DNA from: an uncultured Eubacterium sp.
GTDB lineage: Bacteria; Bacillota; Clostridia; Lachnospirales; Lachnospiraceae
Length of the DNA: 35,374 nt
Assembly: GCA_934317205.1 (NCBI GenBank)
Contig: CAKREL010000012.1
Location: 1-35,374 of the forward strand
Direction of reading: 5' to 3'
Part shown: positions 14,977 to 23,325 of the stretch, piece after piece
Numbering within the stretch: position 1 is the stretch's first letter
How the letters are laid out: each line of letters begins with the position of its first letter
Made by a program: the position numbers and the translations under genes
The notes under the pieces: generated by a model
Database searches by the model: none
Told to the model about the DNA's origin: nothing
The model's input: only the letters and a program-made list of their open reading frames with translations

Positions 14977-16050
14977 TTAATTCTCATTCATCTTTGCAAG
15001 TTTTGCAGCCTGATCTGCGGCAATCAATGCATCAATAATTTCCTGGATATCACCATTCATGATAGACTCCAAACGATACAGTGTTAATTTGATACGATGA
15101 TCTGTCACACGTCCCTGCGGGAAATTATAAGTACGGATTTTTTCAGAACGATCTCCTGTTCCAACCTGGCTTCTTCTTGCCTCTGCTTCTGCATCATGTG
15201 CTTTCTGGCATTCCATATCGTACAATTTTGCACGAAGTACTTTTAATGCTTTATCCTTGTTCTTCAACTGAGATTTTTCATCCTGACAAGAAATAACAAT
15301 ACCAGTCGGGATATGAGTCAGACGAACAGCGGAGTCTGTTGTGTTGACACACTGTCCACCATTTCCGGACGCACGAAAGACATCAAATTTACAGTCATTC
15401 ATATCAATCTGTACATCTACTTCCTCTGCCTCAGGCATGATTGCAACTGTAATCGTAGAAGTATGAATACGTCCGCCGGATTCTGTCTCTGGAACTCGTT
15501 GTACACGATGTACACCACTTTCGTATTTCAGCAGTGAATAAGCACCCTGACCGGTTACCATAAAGCTGACATACTTCATTCCTCCGATACCGATTTCTTC
15601 TACATCCATAGTTTCAACTTTCCAGCGTTTGCTCTCTGCATAATGTACATACATACGATAAACTTCTGCTGCGAACAATGCTGCCTCGTCTCCGCCGGCA
15701 CCTGCACGAATCTCCACAATAACGTTTTTGTCATCATTCGGATCTTTCGGAAGCAGAAGGATTTTTAACTTCTGTTCTAATTCTTCTACTTTTTCTTTGG
15801 ACTCTGACAGTTCTTCTTTTGCAAGCTCACGCAGTTCCTCATCGCTTTCTTCCTGCAACATTGCAAGACTATCCTCAATGTTCTGTTTATTTTCTTTGTA
15901 TTGTTTATATGCTTCTACGATTGGAGCCAAGTCTGCCTGCTCCTTCATCAGTTTCTGAAAACGTTTCGGATCATTTGCCACATCCGGCTCACTCAGCATA
16001 CTGAGCAGTTCTTCAAAACGCACCAATGTATCTTCCAGTCTGTCAAACAT
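14977..16050 (-). CDS. prfA: Peptide chain release factor 1
   Basis: Recognises UAA and UAG and triggers peptidyl-tRNA hydrolysis. The 357-residue protein has the GGQ motif at 231-233 ([18 protein letters not shown]) and the RF1-type stop-codon tripeptide P-E-T at 187-189 in [14 protein letters not shown] (P-x-T distinguishes RF1 from the SPF of RF2). RBS AGGAGAT lies inside the 3' end of prmC; gap to prmC 2 nt. The Gln of GGQ is methylated by PrmC, encoded just upstream. Confidence 0.97.
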   Translation of the reverse strand: MFDRLEDTLVRFEELLSMLSEPDVANDPKRFQKLMKEQADLAPIVEAYKQYKENKQNIEDSLAMLQEESDEELRELAKEELSESKEKVEELEQKLKILLLPKDPNDDKNVIVEIRAGAGGDEAALFAAEVYRMYVHYAESKRWKVETMDVEEIGIGGMKYVSFMVTGQGAYSLLKYESGVHRVQRVPETESGGRIHTSTITVAIMPEAEEVDVQIDMNDCKFDVFRASGNGGQCVNTTDSAVRLTHIPTGIVISCQDEKSQLKNKDKALKVLRAKLYDMECQKAHDAEAEARRSQVGTGDRSEKIRTYNFPQGRVTDHRIKLTLYRLESIMNGDIQEIIDALIAADQAAKLAKMNEN

Positions 16051-16052
16051 AT

Positions 16053-16889
16053 TTATCTCCTTCCTCTCACAACCCGGTCAAGTCCTGCCAGATCGTGAAT
16101 CACTTTTATATCTTTAAATCCATGTTTTTTCATAAATCCGCTGACTGCCTCTGCCTGATCATGACCAATCTCATATAACAGATATCCACCATCGTTCAGA
16201 TGCACAACGCTCTCTTCCGTAATCTTTCTATAAAAGTAAAGCCCATCCTCTTTTCCATCCAGTGCTCCCATGGGTTCATGGTCACGCACTTCCGGCATCA
16301 GTGTATCAATCACTTTACTCGGAATATAAGGAGGATTTGATATGATCATATCAAATTTACCGGAAATTTCAGAAAACAGATCACTTTGAACAAAATTCAT
16401 CGAAACCTGATTATGCAATGCATTGTTTTTTGCTACCTGCAATGCTTTCTCGGAGATATCTGCCCCGGTCACTTTGGTATCAGTACAATAAGATTGGATA
16501 CTGATTCCAATACATCCGGATCCGGTACACAGATCAAGCACCCTGCTCCCTGGCCTTTCACTTTTCAAAATCTGAATAGCTTCTTCTACCAACACTTCTG
16601 TGTCCTGACGTGGAATCAGCACATCTTTGTTGACGGCAAAAGACAGGCCCATAAACTCCTGTTCTCCGGTCAGATACTGTAACGGCATTCGCTGACAACG
16701 TTTTTCTGTGAGTTCCAGATAATTGCTTACCTGCGTTGGCTCCATCTCTTCCAGTTCATGTAACAAATAAAAACTCCGACTAATCTGGCATGCGGCCTCC
16801 ATAAGAAACCAGCTCTCTGCCTCTTCATTCTCCACACCGGCAGCCTTCAGCATCACAGCAGCCTGCATTCTCGCTTCACGGTATGTCAT
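16053..16889 (-). CDS. prmC: Release factor glutamine N5-methyltransferase
   Basis: SAM-dependent methylation of the GGQ glutamine of RF1 and RF2. The 278-residue protein has an N-terminal helical domain, the SAM motif [14 protein letters not shown] at 117-130 and the diagnostic NPPY at 185-188. Its ATG overlaps the stop of the DUF1385 gene by 4 nt and prfA begins 2 nt after it, so enzyme and substrate are translated from one message. Confidence 0.96.
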   Translation of the reverse strand: MTYREARMQAAVMLKAAGVENEEAESWFLMEAACQISRSFYLLHELEEMEPTQVSNYLELTEKRCQRMPLQYLTGEQEFMGLSFAVNKDVLIPRQDTEVLVEEAIQILKSERPGSRVLDLCTGSGCIGISIQSYCTDTKVTGADISEKALQVAKNNALHNQVSMNFVQSDLFSEISGKFDMIISNPPYIPSKVIDTLMPEVRDHEPMGALDGKEDGLYFYRKITEESVVHLNDGGYLLYEIGHDQAEAVSGFMKKHGFKDIKVIHDLAGLDRVVRGRR

Positions 16890-17881
16890 AGTTTTTTCTC
16901 CTGTGCGTACGCATCGATATCTTCTGCTTCTGAAATAATTTTTTCATTTTCAGGAACACTTTCTTCCATACGGATCTTGTCAACATAACTTTTCCAGTCA
17001 AATACAGCTTCCACTGAAGCAATACCGACCTCAATCATATCATCATCCGGCTCCTTCGTAGTAAGACCTTGCATCCAAAGTCCTGGCTTGCTGATCAGAT
17101 TGATCACCGGATTGTCACTACGACCTGCCACACGCAGCAGTTCATAAGATACACCAGCGATTACCGGCACCAATACCAGACGCAGTACCAGACGCAGCAC
17201 ATGGGAATCCACGCGAATGAACAAAAACAAAATCACACTGATAATTATGACAAACATTAAAAAACTTGTGCCACAACGTTTGTGCTCCTTAGAACTTTTT
17301 CGTACATTTTCTACATTTAGTTCTAATCCATGCTCAATGCAATTAATGCATTTATGCTCTGCACCATGATACATGAAGACACGTTGAATCTCTTTCATCC
17401 TTGAGATCAGCAATATATATCCGATAAAAATTGCGAGACGCAGAATTCCTTCAATCACTGCCACAATCATATCGTTCTCTATAAACCTGGAACATAACAC
17501 TGACAGATAATAAGGAAGAATCATAAAAATTGCCACCGCCATCACGACAGATAGTATTACCGTTCCGCCCATCATGGCATTTTCTTTGGCTTTTTTCTTT
17601 TCTGCAGTGTCTTTCCTCTTCGCAGGCTCCTCTTCCTCTTCAATAAAAGAAGCTGAATACATTAAGGTAGACATTCCTAATACCAGAGAATCAATGAAAT
17701 TCAACACTCCGCGCACCAATGGAATCTTCTGCCACACCTGCGCCTTAACAATTCCTTTATATTCTTTCGTCATGACTTCGATTTCCTGATCCGGCTTACG
17801 GACTGCTACCGCATACCGTTCTTTATTTTTCATCATGACACCTTCCATGACGGCCTGACCGCCAATCCCAGAATATCGCAT
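16886..17881 (-). CDS. DUF1385 (YqhQ-like) membrane protein
   Basis: A 331-residue protein of the DUF1385/YqhQ family, function unknown. It starts MRYSGIGGQAVMEGVMMK, the family hallmark, and has about four hydrophobic segments (near 105-130, 138-165, 210-232 and 236-255) with the conserved HGAEHKCINCIEHG between them. The longest frame begins at 17941, but that extension runs through the rpmE terminator; AGAGGA sits 7 nt before ATG 17881, so the shorter start is chosen. Location between rpmE and prmC is the standard Firmicute arrangement. Confidence 0.92.
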   Translation of the reverse strand: MRYSGIGGQAVMEGVMMKNKERYAVAVRKPDQEIEVMTKEYKGIVKAQVWQKIPLVRGVLNFIDSLVLGMSTLMYSASFIEEEEEPAKRKDTAEKKKAKENAMMGGTVILSVVMAVAIFMILPYYLSVLCSRFIENDMIVAVIEGILRLAIFIGYILLISRMKEIQRVFMYHGAEHKCINCIEHGLELNVENVRKSSKEHKRCGTSFLMFVIIISVILFLFIRVDSHVLRLVLRLVLVPVIAGVSYELLRVAGRSDNPVINLISKPGLWMQGLTTKEPDDDMIEVGIASVEAVFDWKSYVDKIRMEESVPENEKIISEAEDIDAYAQEKKL

Positions 17882-17894
17882 AAAAAATCCTCTT

Positions 17895-17930
17895 AACAAA
17901 ACAGGTTGAGATTTTGCAACCTCAACCTGT
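17895..17930 (-). terminator. Terminator-like hairpin between rpmE and the DUF1385 gene
   Basis: 10 bp perfect stem, arms 17901-17910 and 17921-17930 (ACAGGTTGAG/CTCAACCTGT), 10 nt loop, followed on the minus strand by TTTTGTTAAG. The downstream RBS begins almost at once. It probably sets a high rpmE to DUF1385-prmC-prfA message ratio by partial readthrough, since no separate promoter is seen for the downstream genes. Confidence 0.85.
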
Positions 17931-17950
17931 TTTTCACACATATCTTACTA

Positions 17951-18151
17951 TTATTTTAAGCCGTATTTCTTGTTGAACTTATCAATACGTCCACGTGCCT
18001 GAGCTGCTTTCTGCTGTCCTGTATAGAATGGATGGCATTTAGAACAAATCTCTACGTGAATATCACTTTTTGTAGAACCTGTTACGAATGTATTTCCGCA
18101 GTTACAGGTTACAGTTGCCTGATAATAATCCGGATGGATTCCTTCTCTCAT
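17951..18151 (-). CDS. rpmE: 50S ribosomal protein L31, zinc-binding (C+) form
   Basis: A 66-residue large-subunit protein. The four Zn-binding Cys are present as C-x-C (TCNCGNTF) and C-x-x-C ([10 protein letters not shown]), so this is the C+ RpmE rather than the zinc-independent YtiA form; Bacillus swaps the two under Zn limitation. ATG at 18151 is preceded by GAGGTG at 7 nt; a longer frame from 18172 would place the RBS inside the gene and is rejected. Own promoter and leader hairpin upstream. Confidence 0.96.
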   Translation of the reverse strand: MREGIHPDYYQATVTCNCGNTFVTGSTKSDIHVEICSKCHPFYTGQQKAAQARGRIDKFNKKYGLK

Positions 18152-18228
18152 TAATTTCACCTCGCATACCAAATTTCTTTGTAATTCTACTTACGTCTAT
18201 GAAAAACAATAAACTTGTTAATCTTTTC

Positions 18229-18248
18229 GTACCGCACACTCACGGTAC
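18229..18248 (-). promoter_or_regulatory. Candidate rpmE leader hairpin
   Basis: 6 bp perfect stem GTACCG/CGGTAC (18229-18234 with 18243-18248), 8 nt loop, close to the transcription start and about 80 nt before the rpmE ATG. L31 leaders that bind the protein are known in Firmicutes; I cannot verify the consensus by eye. Confidence 0.4.
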
Positions 18249-18259
18249 ACAGCTTTCAT

Positions 18260-18288
18260 ATCATATCATACACTTTTTTCTATTGCAA
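18260..18288 (-). promoter_or_regulatory. Sigma-A promoter for rpmE
   Basis: Minus strand TTGCAA (18283-18288), 17 nt, TATGAT (18260-18265) preceded by TGA (extended -10). It starts immediately after the rho stop codon region, making rpmE and the genes behind it independent of rho transcription. Confidence 0.75.
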
Positions 18289-18296
18289 GCAGTTTT

Positions 18297-19796
18297 TTAG
18301 AAAAATTTCCGTTTTTTCACAAGTTCTACAAATTCATGATTATTTTTGGTTCGAACAAACATATTCAAAATATTTTCTACTGCCTCATCAGACTTCATAC
18401 TATTAAATGCTTTTCGCATGATATATGTAGCTTCCTGCTCTTCTTTATCTAAAAGCAAGTCTTCTCTACGTGTTCCAGATTTCACGATATCGATAGCCGG
18501 AAAAATTCTTTTCTCAGACAGACGGCGATCCAGCACAAGTTCCATATTGCCAGTTCCCTTGAACTCCTCGTATACAACATCATCCATCTTACTTCCTGTC
18601 TCAACCAGCGCAGTTGCAAGAATGGTCAGGCTTCCGCCCTCTCGCATATTTCGTGCTGCACCAAAAAATCGTTTCGGCATATGTAATGCCGCCGGATCCA
18701 AACCACCAGATAATGTACGACCACTTGGTGGAACAACTAAGTTGTAGGCTCTTGCCAGACGGGTAATACTGTCAAGGAGGATCATAACATCCTGCCCATG
18801 CTCTACGAGACGTTTCGCACGCTCAATTACCATCTCTGATACACGCTTATGATGTTCTGGCAGCTCATCAAATGTAGAATAAATAACTTCTACATTGTCA
18901 CCTTCAATAGCTTCTTTGATATCTGTCACTTCTTCCGGACGCTCATCGATCAGCAAAATAATCATATGCATGTCAGGATTGTTTGTCTTTACAGCAGTTG
19001 CTACTTTTTTCAGCAAAGTTGTCTTTCCGGCTTTCGGTTGGGCAACAATCATACCACGTTGGCCTTTACCAACCGGAGAAATTAAATCCATGATTCTCAT
19101 TGCTGTCTCATTTGGTTTTGTCTCCAGACGCAGACGCTTATTTGGAAATATCGGTGTAAGATCTTCAAATGCTTTTCGCTTCATTGCTTCATATGGTGAA
19201 TAACCATTTACAGCACTGACATATAATAATGCACTGAATTTCTCTCCCTGGGATTTGATTCGTTTATTTCCACATATGATATCACCCGTTTTTAAATTAA
19301 AACGGCGGATTTGGGATGGTGCCACATATACATCATTGTCACCCGGCAGATAATTTTCACATCGGATAAATCCATATCCATCCGGCATAACTTCCAGAAT
19401 GCCATCGGCATATTCCCCACTATCCAGAGAAGCCTCATCCCTGCGGATCTGCTCTAATTCTTCCTCTGCATTCTTCTCCGCTGCACTATCAGCAGTTTCT
19501 CTGTCCTCACGGCGTGTATTTGTTCTGTTGTAGCGTCCCGGTTTACGCTCAGCCCGCTCCCGAACATACATTTTACCGGCTGGTCTTCCAGCTTCCTCTG
19601 TGCTTTCGCCATCTTCTGTTTTATCTTTTGCTTTTTCTTCCTCTTTCTGTTTTTCGACTGCCGCTTTTTTTTCATCTTCCTGCAGCATACGCTCAATCAA
19701 CTCCGCTTTTTTTAACGTGGAAATCTTTTTCAAGCCTCTTGTCTTTGCCAGATCCCGCAACACAGCCAGAGATAAACTTTCATATTTTTCTTTCAT
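18297..19796 (-). CDS. rho: Transcription termination factor Rho
   Basis: Hexameric RNA-dependent ATPase that terminates transcription. The 499-residue protein has the Rho_N SAP-like helix domain at 1-40, then an inserted charged Lys/Glu/Arg region (about 41-125) typical of high-complexity clostridial Rho, the cold-shock RNA-binding domain at about 127-200, Walker A in AQPKAGKTTLLKK (252-264) and the LLIDERPEEVTD Walker B/catalytic segment, then the Q and R loop region (GRTLSGGLDPAALHMPKRFFGAARN). The insertion makes it about 80 residues longer than E. coli Rho. Start has CCGGAGG about 7 nt upstream. Confidence 0.97.
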   Translation of the reverse strand: MKEKYESLSLAVLRDLAKTRGLKKISTLKKAELIERMLQEDEKKAAVEKQKEEEKAKDKTEDGESTEEAGRPAGKMYVRERAERKPGRYNRTNTRREDRETADSAAEKNAEEELEQIRRDEASLDSGEYADGILEVMPDGYGFIRCENYLPGDNDVYVAPSQIRRFNLKTGDIICGNKRIKSQGEKFSALLYVSAVNGYSPYEAMKRKAFEDLTPIFPNKRLRLETKPNETAMRIMDLISPVGKGQRGMIVAQPKAGKTTLLKKVATAVKTNNPDMHMIILLIDERPEEVTDIKEAIEGDNVEVIYSTFDELPEHHKRVSEMVIERAKRLVEHGQDVMILLDSITRLARAYNLVVPPSGRTLSGGLDPAALHMPKRFFGAARNMREGGSLTILATALVETGSKMDDVVYEEFKGTGNMELVLDRRLSEKRIFPAIDIVKSGTRREDLLLDKEEQEATYIMRKAFNSMKSDEAVENILNMFVRTKNNHEFVELVKKRKFF

Positions 19797-19809
19797 CTAT
19801 AACCTCCGG

Positions 19810-19890
19810 TAAACTACCTATTTATGAACTATCTTTTTTCTAAACTATCTATTTGTAAACTATCTATCTATTTGTAAACTATCTTTTTGT
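19810..19890. repeat. Iterated ~15 bp motif in the rho leader
   Basis: Five degenerate copies of TAAACTATCT(ATTTG) on the plus strand start at about 19810, 19825, 19841, 19856 and 19875, spaced 15, 16, 15 and 19 bp (the last enlarged by a TATC duplication). In rho message sense each reads AGATAGTTTA with a CAAAT spacer. They fill the leader between the rho promoter and its RBS. Confidence 0.8.
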
Positions 19891-19947
19891 GCATTAAATT
19901 CTTGGATTTTCTGTCAGAAATGACTTTGATACATATTACAACTTAGC

Positions 19948-19953
19948 ATTATA
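19948..19953 (-). promoter_or_regulatory. -10 element of a likely rho promoter
   Basis: Minus strand TATAAT at 19948-19953; the -35 17 nt upstream (TTCCTA) is poor. It would give a rho leader of about 145 nt containing the repeat array. Confidence 0.4.
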
Positions 19954-19993
19954 CACCAATTCCATATAAATAGGAAGTATTTTTTCGAATTCC

Positions 19994-20022
19994 TTGATTT
20001 GTGTTTTTTTTGATGATATGAT
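19994..20022 (+). promoter_or_regulatory. Promoter for the malic enzyme operon
   Basis: TTGATT (19994-19999), 17 nt, TATGAT (20017-20022) preceded by TGA (extended -10). The start would be near 20029, about 28 nt before the gene and just before AAAGGAG. Confidence 0.75.
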
Positions 20023-20056
20023 AATCAAGAAAAATGATTGTAAAGGAGTCACAAAC

Positions 20057-21211
20057 ATGGATTTAAAAGAAAAAGCATTAGCATTACATAAACAGTGGAA
20101 TGGAAAACTTTCTACAGAAGCTAAATCTCCGGTAAAAACTCGTGAAGATTTAGCAATCGCCTACACACCTGGCGTTGCAGAACCTTGTAAAGTGATTGCA
20201 GATGACCCTTCCGCAGCCTACACGTATACAATGAAAGCTAATACTGTAGCTGTCATCTCTGATGGAAGTGCCGTTCTCGGTCTTGGAAATATTGGTGCTC
20301 TGGCTGCTATGCCAGTTATGGAAGGAAAATGTGTTCTTTTCAAAGAATTTGCAAATGTAAACGCAGTTCCAATCGTTCTTGACACTCAAGATACTGATGA
20401 TATCATCCGTACCGTTGCAAACCTTGCACCAACTTTTGGAGGCATCAACTTAGAAGATATCTCCGCACCAAGATGTTTTGAAATAGAGGAAAAATTAAAA
20501 TCCATGCTGGATATCCCGGTATTCCACGATGATCAGCACGGAACAGCTATTGTTGTTCTTGCCGGTATTATCAATGCTCTGCGTGTTACCGGAAAGAAAA
20601 AAGAAGATTGTCGTGTCGTTGTAAACGGTGCTGGTTCTGCCGGTGTGGCAATCACAAAATTGCTGCTCACTTATGGTTTCAAGCATGTGACCATGTGTGA
20701 CAGATTCGGTATCATCGGAAAAGACTACCCGGACCTGAACTGGATGCAGCAGAAAATGACAGAAGTAACAAACCTTGATAATCAGACAGGTACCCTGGCA
20801 GACGCCCTGCGTGGTGCTGATATCTTTGTCGGTGTATCTGCTCCAAATATTGTATCTGCCGAAATGGTTTCCTCCATGAATAAAGATGCAATTCTCTTTG
20901 CCATGGCAAATCCTGTTCCGGAGATCATGCCAGATGTAGCAAAGGCAGCTGGTGCAAAAGTAGTTGGAACCGGACGAAGTGATTTCCCGAACCAGGTAAA
21001 TAACGTAATTGCATTTCCTGGTATTTTTAAGGGAGCTCTGGAAGGACATGCCCGACAGATTACAGAAGAAATGAAACTTGCTGCTGCAAAAGCCATCGCC
21101 GGACTTGTCAGCGATGAGGAACTGAACGAAGATTTCATTATGCCGGAACCATTTGATCCGCGTGTTGCTGATGTTGTCAGCCAGGCTGTCAAAGCTCACA
21201 TTGAGGCTTAA
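20057..21211 (+). CDS. NAD(P)-dependent malic enzyme (short form)
   Basis: Oxidative decarboxylation of malate to pyruvate. The 384-residue protein is the short bacterial form with no phosphotransacetylase tail. Visible: Tyr36 in AYTPGVAEP, the VAVISDGSAVLGLGNIG segment at 64-80, Lys91 in MEGKCVLFKEFA, metal-binding EDI and HDDQHGTA, and the Rossmann GAGSAGVAI. The longest frame begins at 19994 but overlaps the promoter; AAAGGAG (20042-20048) is 8 nt before ATG 20057. Coenzyme choice cannot be told by eye. Heads an operon with the two genes that follow. Confidence 0.95.
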   Translation: MDLKEKALALHKQWNGKLSTEAKSPVKTREDLAIAYTPGVAEPCKVIADDPSAAYTYTMKANTVAVISDGSAVLGLGNIGALAAMPVMEGKCVLFKEFANVNAVPIVLDTQDTDDIIRTVANLAPTFGGINLEDISAPRCFEIEEKLKSMLDIPVFHDDQHGTAIVVLAGIINALRVTGKKKEDCRVVVNGAGSAGVAITKLLLTYGFKHVTMCDRFGIIGKDYPDLNWMQQKMTEVTNLDNQTGTLADALRGADIFVGVSAPNIVSAEMVSSMNKDAILFAMANPVPEIMPDVAKAAGAKVVGTGRSDFPNQVNNVIAFPGIFKGALEGHARQITEEMKLAAAKAIAGLVSDEELNEDFIMPEPFDPRVADVVSQAVKAHIEA

Positions 21212-21223
21212 GTATAAAAAGCA

Positions 21224-22141
21224 ATGAATCAAAAACGCTATTATTCGCTGGACACTTATTTAAAAAAGACATTCGGTGAAAAAGTTTATCGTATTTCTCT
21301 GAATGGCGGTATGACCTGTCCAAACCGTGACGGAGCAAAAGGAAACCGTGGCTGCATTTTTTGCAGTCGCGGCGGTTCCGGTGATTTTGCTGAAGACCGT
21401 TTCTTAACCGTGACAGAACAGATTGAATCCGGCAAAAAAAAGCTGGAGAAAAAAACAAACTGTCACAAATATATTGCATATTTTCAGGCCTATACCAATA
21501 CTTATGCACCAATCTCCTATCTGCAGCCGCTTTTTGAGGAAGCAATCCAGCATCCAGACATTGTTGTACTTTCCATTGCCACAAGGCCCGATTGTATTAA
21601 CGAGGAAATTCTTGAGTTGCTTTCCAAACTCAACCAGATCAAACCTGTCTGGATTGAACTTGGCCTTCAGACCATCCACGATGAGAGTGCCGCTTTTATC
21701 CGCAGGGGTTTTTCTCTCTCCTGCTATGAAACAGCAGTAAACGAATTAACAGCACGCCACATCCCGGTTATCACTCATATAATCCTTGGTTTACCAGGCG
21801 AAACAATGGCAGACATGTTGCAGACAGTTGATTATGTAGCTCACTCTCCGATTTCAGGCGTAAAGTTGCAACTGCTGCATATTTTATCAGATACAGATCT
21901 GGCAGATTATTATAAACAGCACCCGTTTTCTCTGTTTTCCATGGAAGATTACTGTGAATTCATCATTGACTGTCTGGAGCATCTCCCTCCATCCATGGTT
22001 ATCCACCGTATCACTGGAGACGGCCCCCGAAAACTATTAGTAGCACCACTTTGGAGCACTGACAAAAAACGGGTACTGAATACGATCCAAAAACGTCTCA
22101 AAGAACGTGAAACCTGGCAGGGAAAGGAATACTATGACTAA
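21224..22141 (+). CDS. TIGR01212-family radical SAM protein (YhcC-like)
   Basis: A 305-residue radical SAM protein of unknown reaction. The family cluster motif has unusual spacing, C32-x11-C44-x2-C47, in TCPNRDGAKGNRGCIFCS, with the conserved LNGGMTCPNRDG around it; then YFQAYTNTYAP, LSIATRPDC and IELGLQTIHDESA, all typical. It begins 12 nt after the malic enzyme stop; its RBS is weak (GAGG is about 19 nt away), so translational coupling is likely. The last codons overlap the start of the DUF4364 gene. Confidence 0.92.
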   Translation: MNQKRYYSLDTYLKKTFGEKVYRISLNGGMTCPNRDGAKGNRGCIFCSRGGSGDFAEDRFLTVTEQIESGKKKLEKKTNCHKYIAYFQAYTNTYAPISYLQPLFEEAIQHPDIVVLSIATRPDCINEEILELLSKLNQIKPVWIELGLQTIHDESAAFIRRGFSLSCYETAVNELTARHIPVITHIILGLPGETMADMLQTVDYVAHSPISGVKLQLLHILSDTDLADYYKQHPFSLFSMEDYCEFIIDCLEHLPPSMVIHRITGDGPRKLLVAPLWSTDKKRVLNTIQKRLKERETWQGKEYYD

Positions 22142-22649
22142 ACTGGATACAATGTACCGTGTCATGATTCTGTACATGCTAAATATTGTAGAATATCCAC
22201 TGACTAACACACAGATTACAAATTTTATCCTGGAAAAAGAATACACGAACTATTTCACCATCCAGAAAGCTATCACAGGATTGTTAGAAACAGATCTCAT
22301 CATTGCGGAATCTGCCCACAACAGTACCCGCTACCATTTGACAGAATATGGCGAGCAAACACTGAGCTTTTTTCACACAAAAGTATCTGATGCCATCAAA
22401 GAAGATATTCATACTTATTTTCAGGCACATCATTTTGATTTAAAACAGGAAACCGCCGTGTTTGCTGATTATTACAAAGCTTCCGGCCAAGGATACGCTG
22501 TTCGTTGCCGCATCCAAGATCAAAGTACCGACATCGTAGATCTCACACTTCATGTTCGGAATCGTTCACAAGCGGAAGCTGTCTGTCGTAATTGGAAACT
22601 TACTAATATTGATATCTATGAAACACTGATGGATACTTTAATCAAATAA
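22134..22649 (+). CDS. DUF4364 family protein
   Basis: A 171-residue protein, MTKLDTMYRVMILYMLNIVEYPLTNTQITNFIL..., of the clostridial DUF4364 family with a probable N-terminal winged helix (residues 5-75, the TNTQITNFILEKEYTNYFTIQKAITGLLETDLI segment looks like wing-helix DNA-binding) and a C-terminal alpha/beta part of unknown role. AAAGGAAT precedes ATG 22134, and the gene overlaps the radical SAM stop by 8 nt. A transcription-regulator role is inference. Last gene of the malic enzyme operon. Confidence 0.85.
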   Translation: MTKLDTMYRVMILYMLNIVEYPLTNTQITNFILEKEYTNYFTIQKAITGLLETDLIIAESAHNSTRYHLTEYGEQTLSFFHTKVSDAIKEDIHTYFQAHHFDLKQETAVFADYYKASGQGYAVRCRIQDQSTDIVDLTLHVRNRSQAEAVCRNWKLTNIDIYETLMDTLIK

Positions 22650-22653
22650 AAGA

Positions 22654-22722
22654 CAACGTATATACAACAATCTGATTTGTATTTGCACACAATCAAACAT
22701 TTTGTATACACGTTGCCTTTTT
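22654..22722 (+). terminator. Terminator of the malic enzyme operon
   Basis: Long hairpin, arms 22654-22667 and 22702-22715 (CAACGTATATACAA with one mismatch to its complement), 34 nt loop, followed by CCTTTTTG. The plus-strand operon ends here, facing the leftward flavin reductase gene. Confidence 0.75.
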
Positions 22723-22743
22723 GATTCTAGAATTTCTTTTATA

Positions 22744-23307
22744 CTACTTCTTTTTCACACTGTAGCCAAAAGAGCCGATTTTTTCACCAAGTTTGAAGTA
22801 TTCACCGTGAGAATATGCGGTCAGTCCAATATCATTTAAATGGAACTTTCCTTTTTCATCCATATACTTCGGATCGACAGATACCGCTGTCACCTCTGCC
22901 AGGAACATATCATGGGAACCAAGCTCAATCACCTGTTTTACCTTACATTCCAGACTTACCGGACTTTCTGCGATTCCCGGTGCCGCAATGGTTTTAGACT
23001 CACTCGGGGTCAGTTTCATTTCTTTGAACTTGTCCACATCTCTTCCAGATTTTACACCACAATAATCTGTCGCAAACGTCAGATTGTTGGTTGTCAGATT
23101 AATTACAAATTCTCCTGTTTCTTTGATAATATCATAAGAATAACGCTCTTTTCGTACAGAAATTGATACCATTGCCGGATCAGAGCAAATAGTTCCTGCC
23201 CAGGCAATCGTAACTATATTTGGTCGTTCTCCCGGTCGCTGACAGCTTACCATCACTGCCGGCACCGGATAGAGCATATTTCCCGCTTTCCAGTATTCTC
23301 TTTCCAT
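22744..23307 (-). CDS. Flavin reductase-like FMN-binding split-barrel protein
   Basis: A 187-residue protein of the flavin reductase/flavoredoxin family: NMLYPVPAVMVSC, NIVTIAWAGTICSDPAMVSISVRKERYSYDIIKETGEFVINLTT, then NDIGLTAYSHGEYFKLGEKIGSFGYSV. The N-terminal strands bind FMN noncovalently; in anaerobes such proteins often act as flavoredoxins in electron transfer or oxidative stress response. It follows the pyrophosphatase gene by 18 nt and is likely co-transcribed. The electron partner is unknown. Confidence 0.88.
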   Translation of the reverse strand: MEREYWKAGNMLYPVPAVMVSCQRPGERPNIVTIAWAGTICSDPAMVSISVRKERYSYDIIKETGEFVINLTTNNLTFATDYCGVKSGRDVDKFKEMKLTPSESKTIAAPGIAESPVSLECKVKQVIELGSHDMFLAEVTAVSVDPKYMDEKGKFHLNDIGLTAYSHGEYFKLGEKIGSFGYSVKKK

Positions 23308-23325
23308 AGCTGTCTCTATCCTCTC

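Noticed and set aside
19810..19890. CRISPR-like array in the rho leader
   Set aside because: Units are about 15 bp, degenerate and without unique spacers of 30 bp or more; no cas genes in the window.
20495..21232. Minus-strand frames opposite malic enzyme
   Set aside because: Shadow frames; the plus-strand frame encodes a clear malic enzyme with all motifs.
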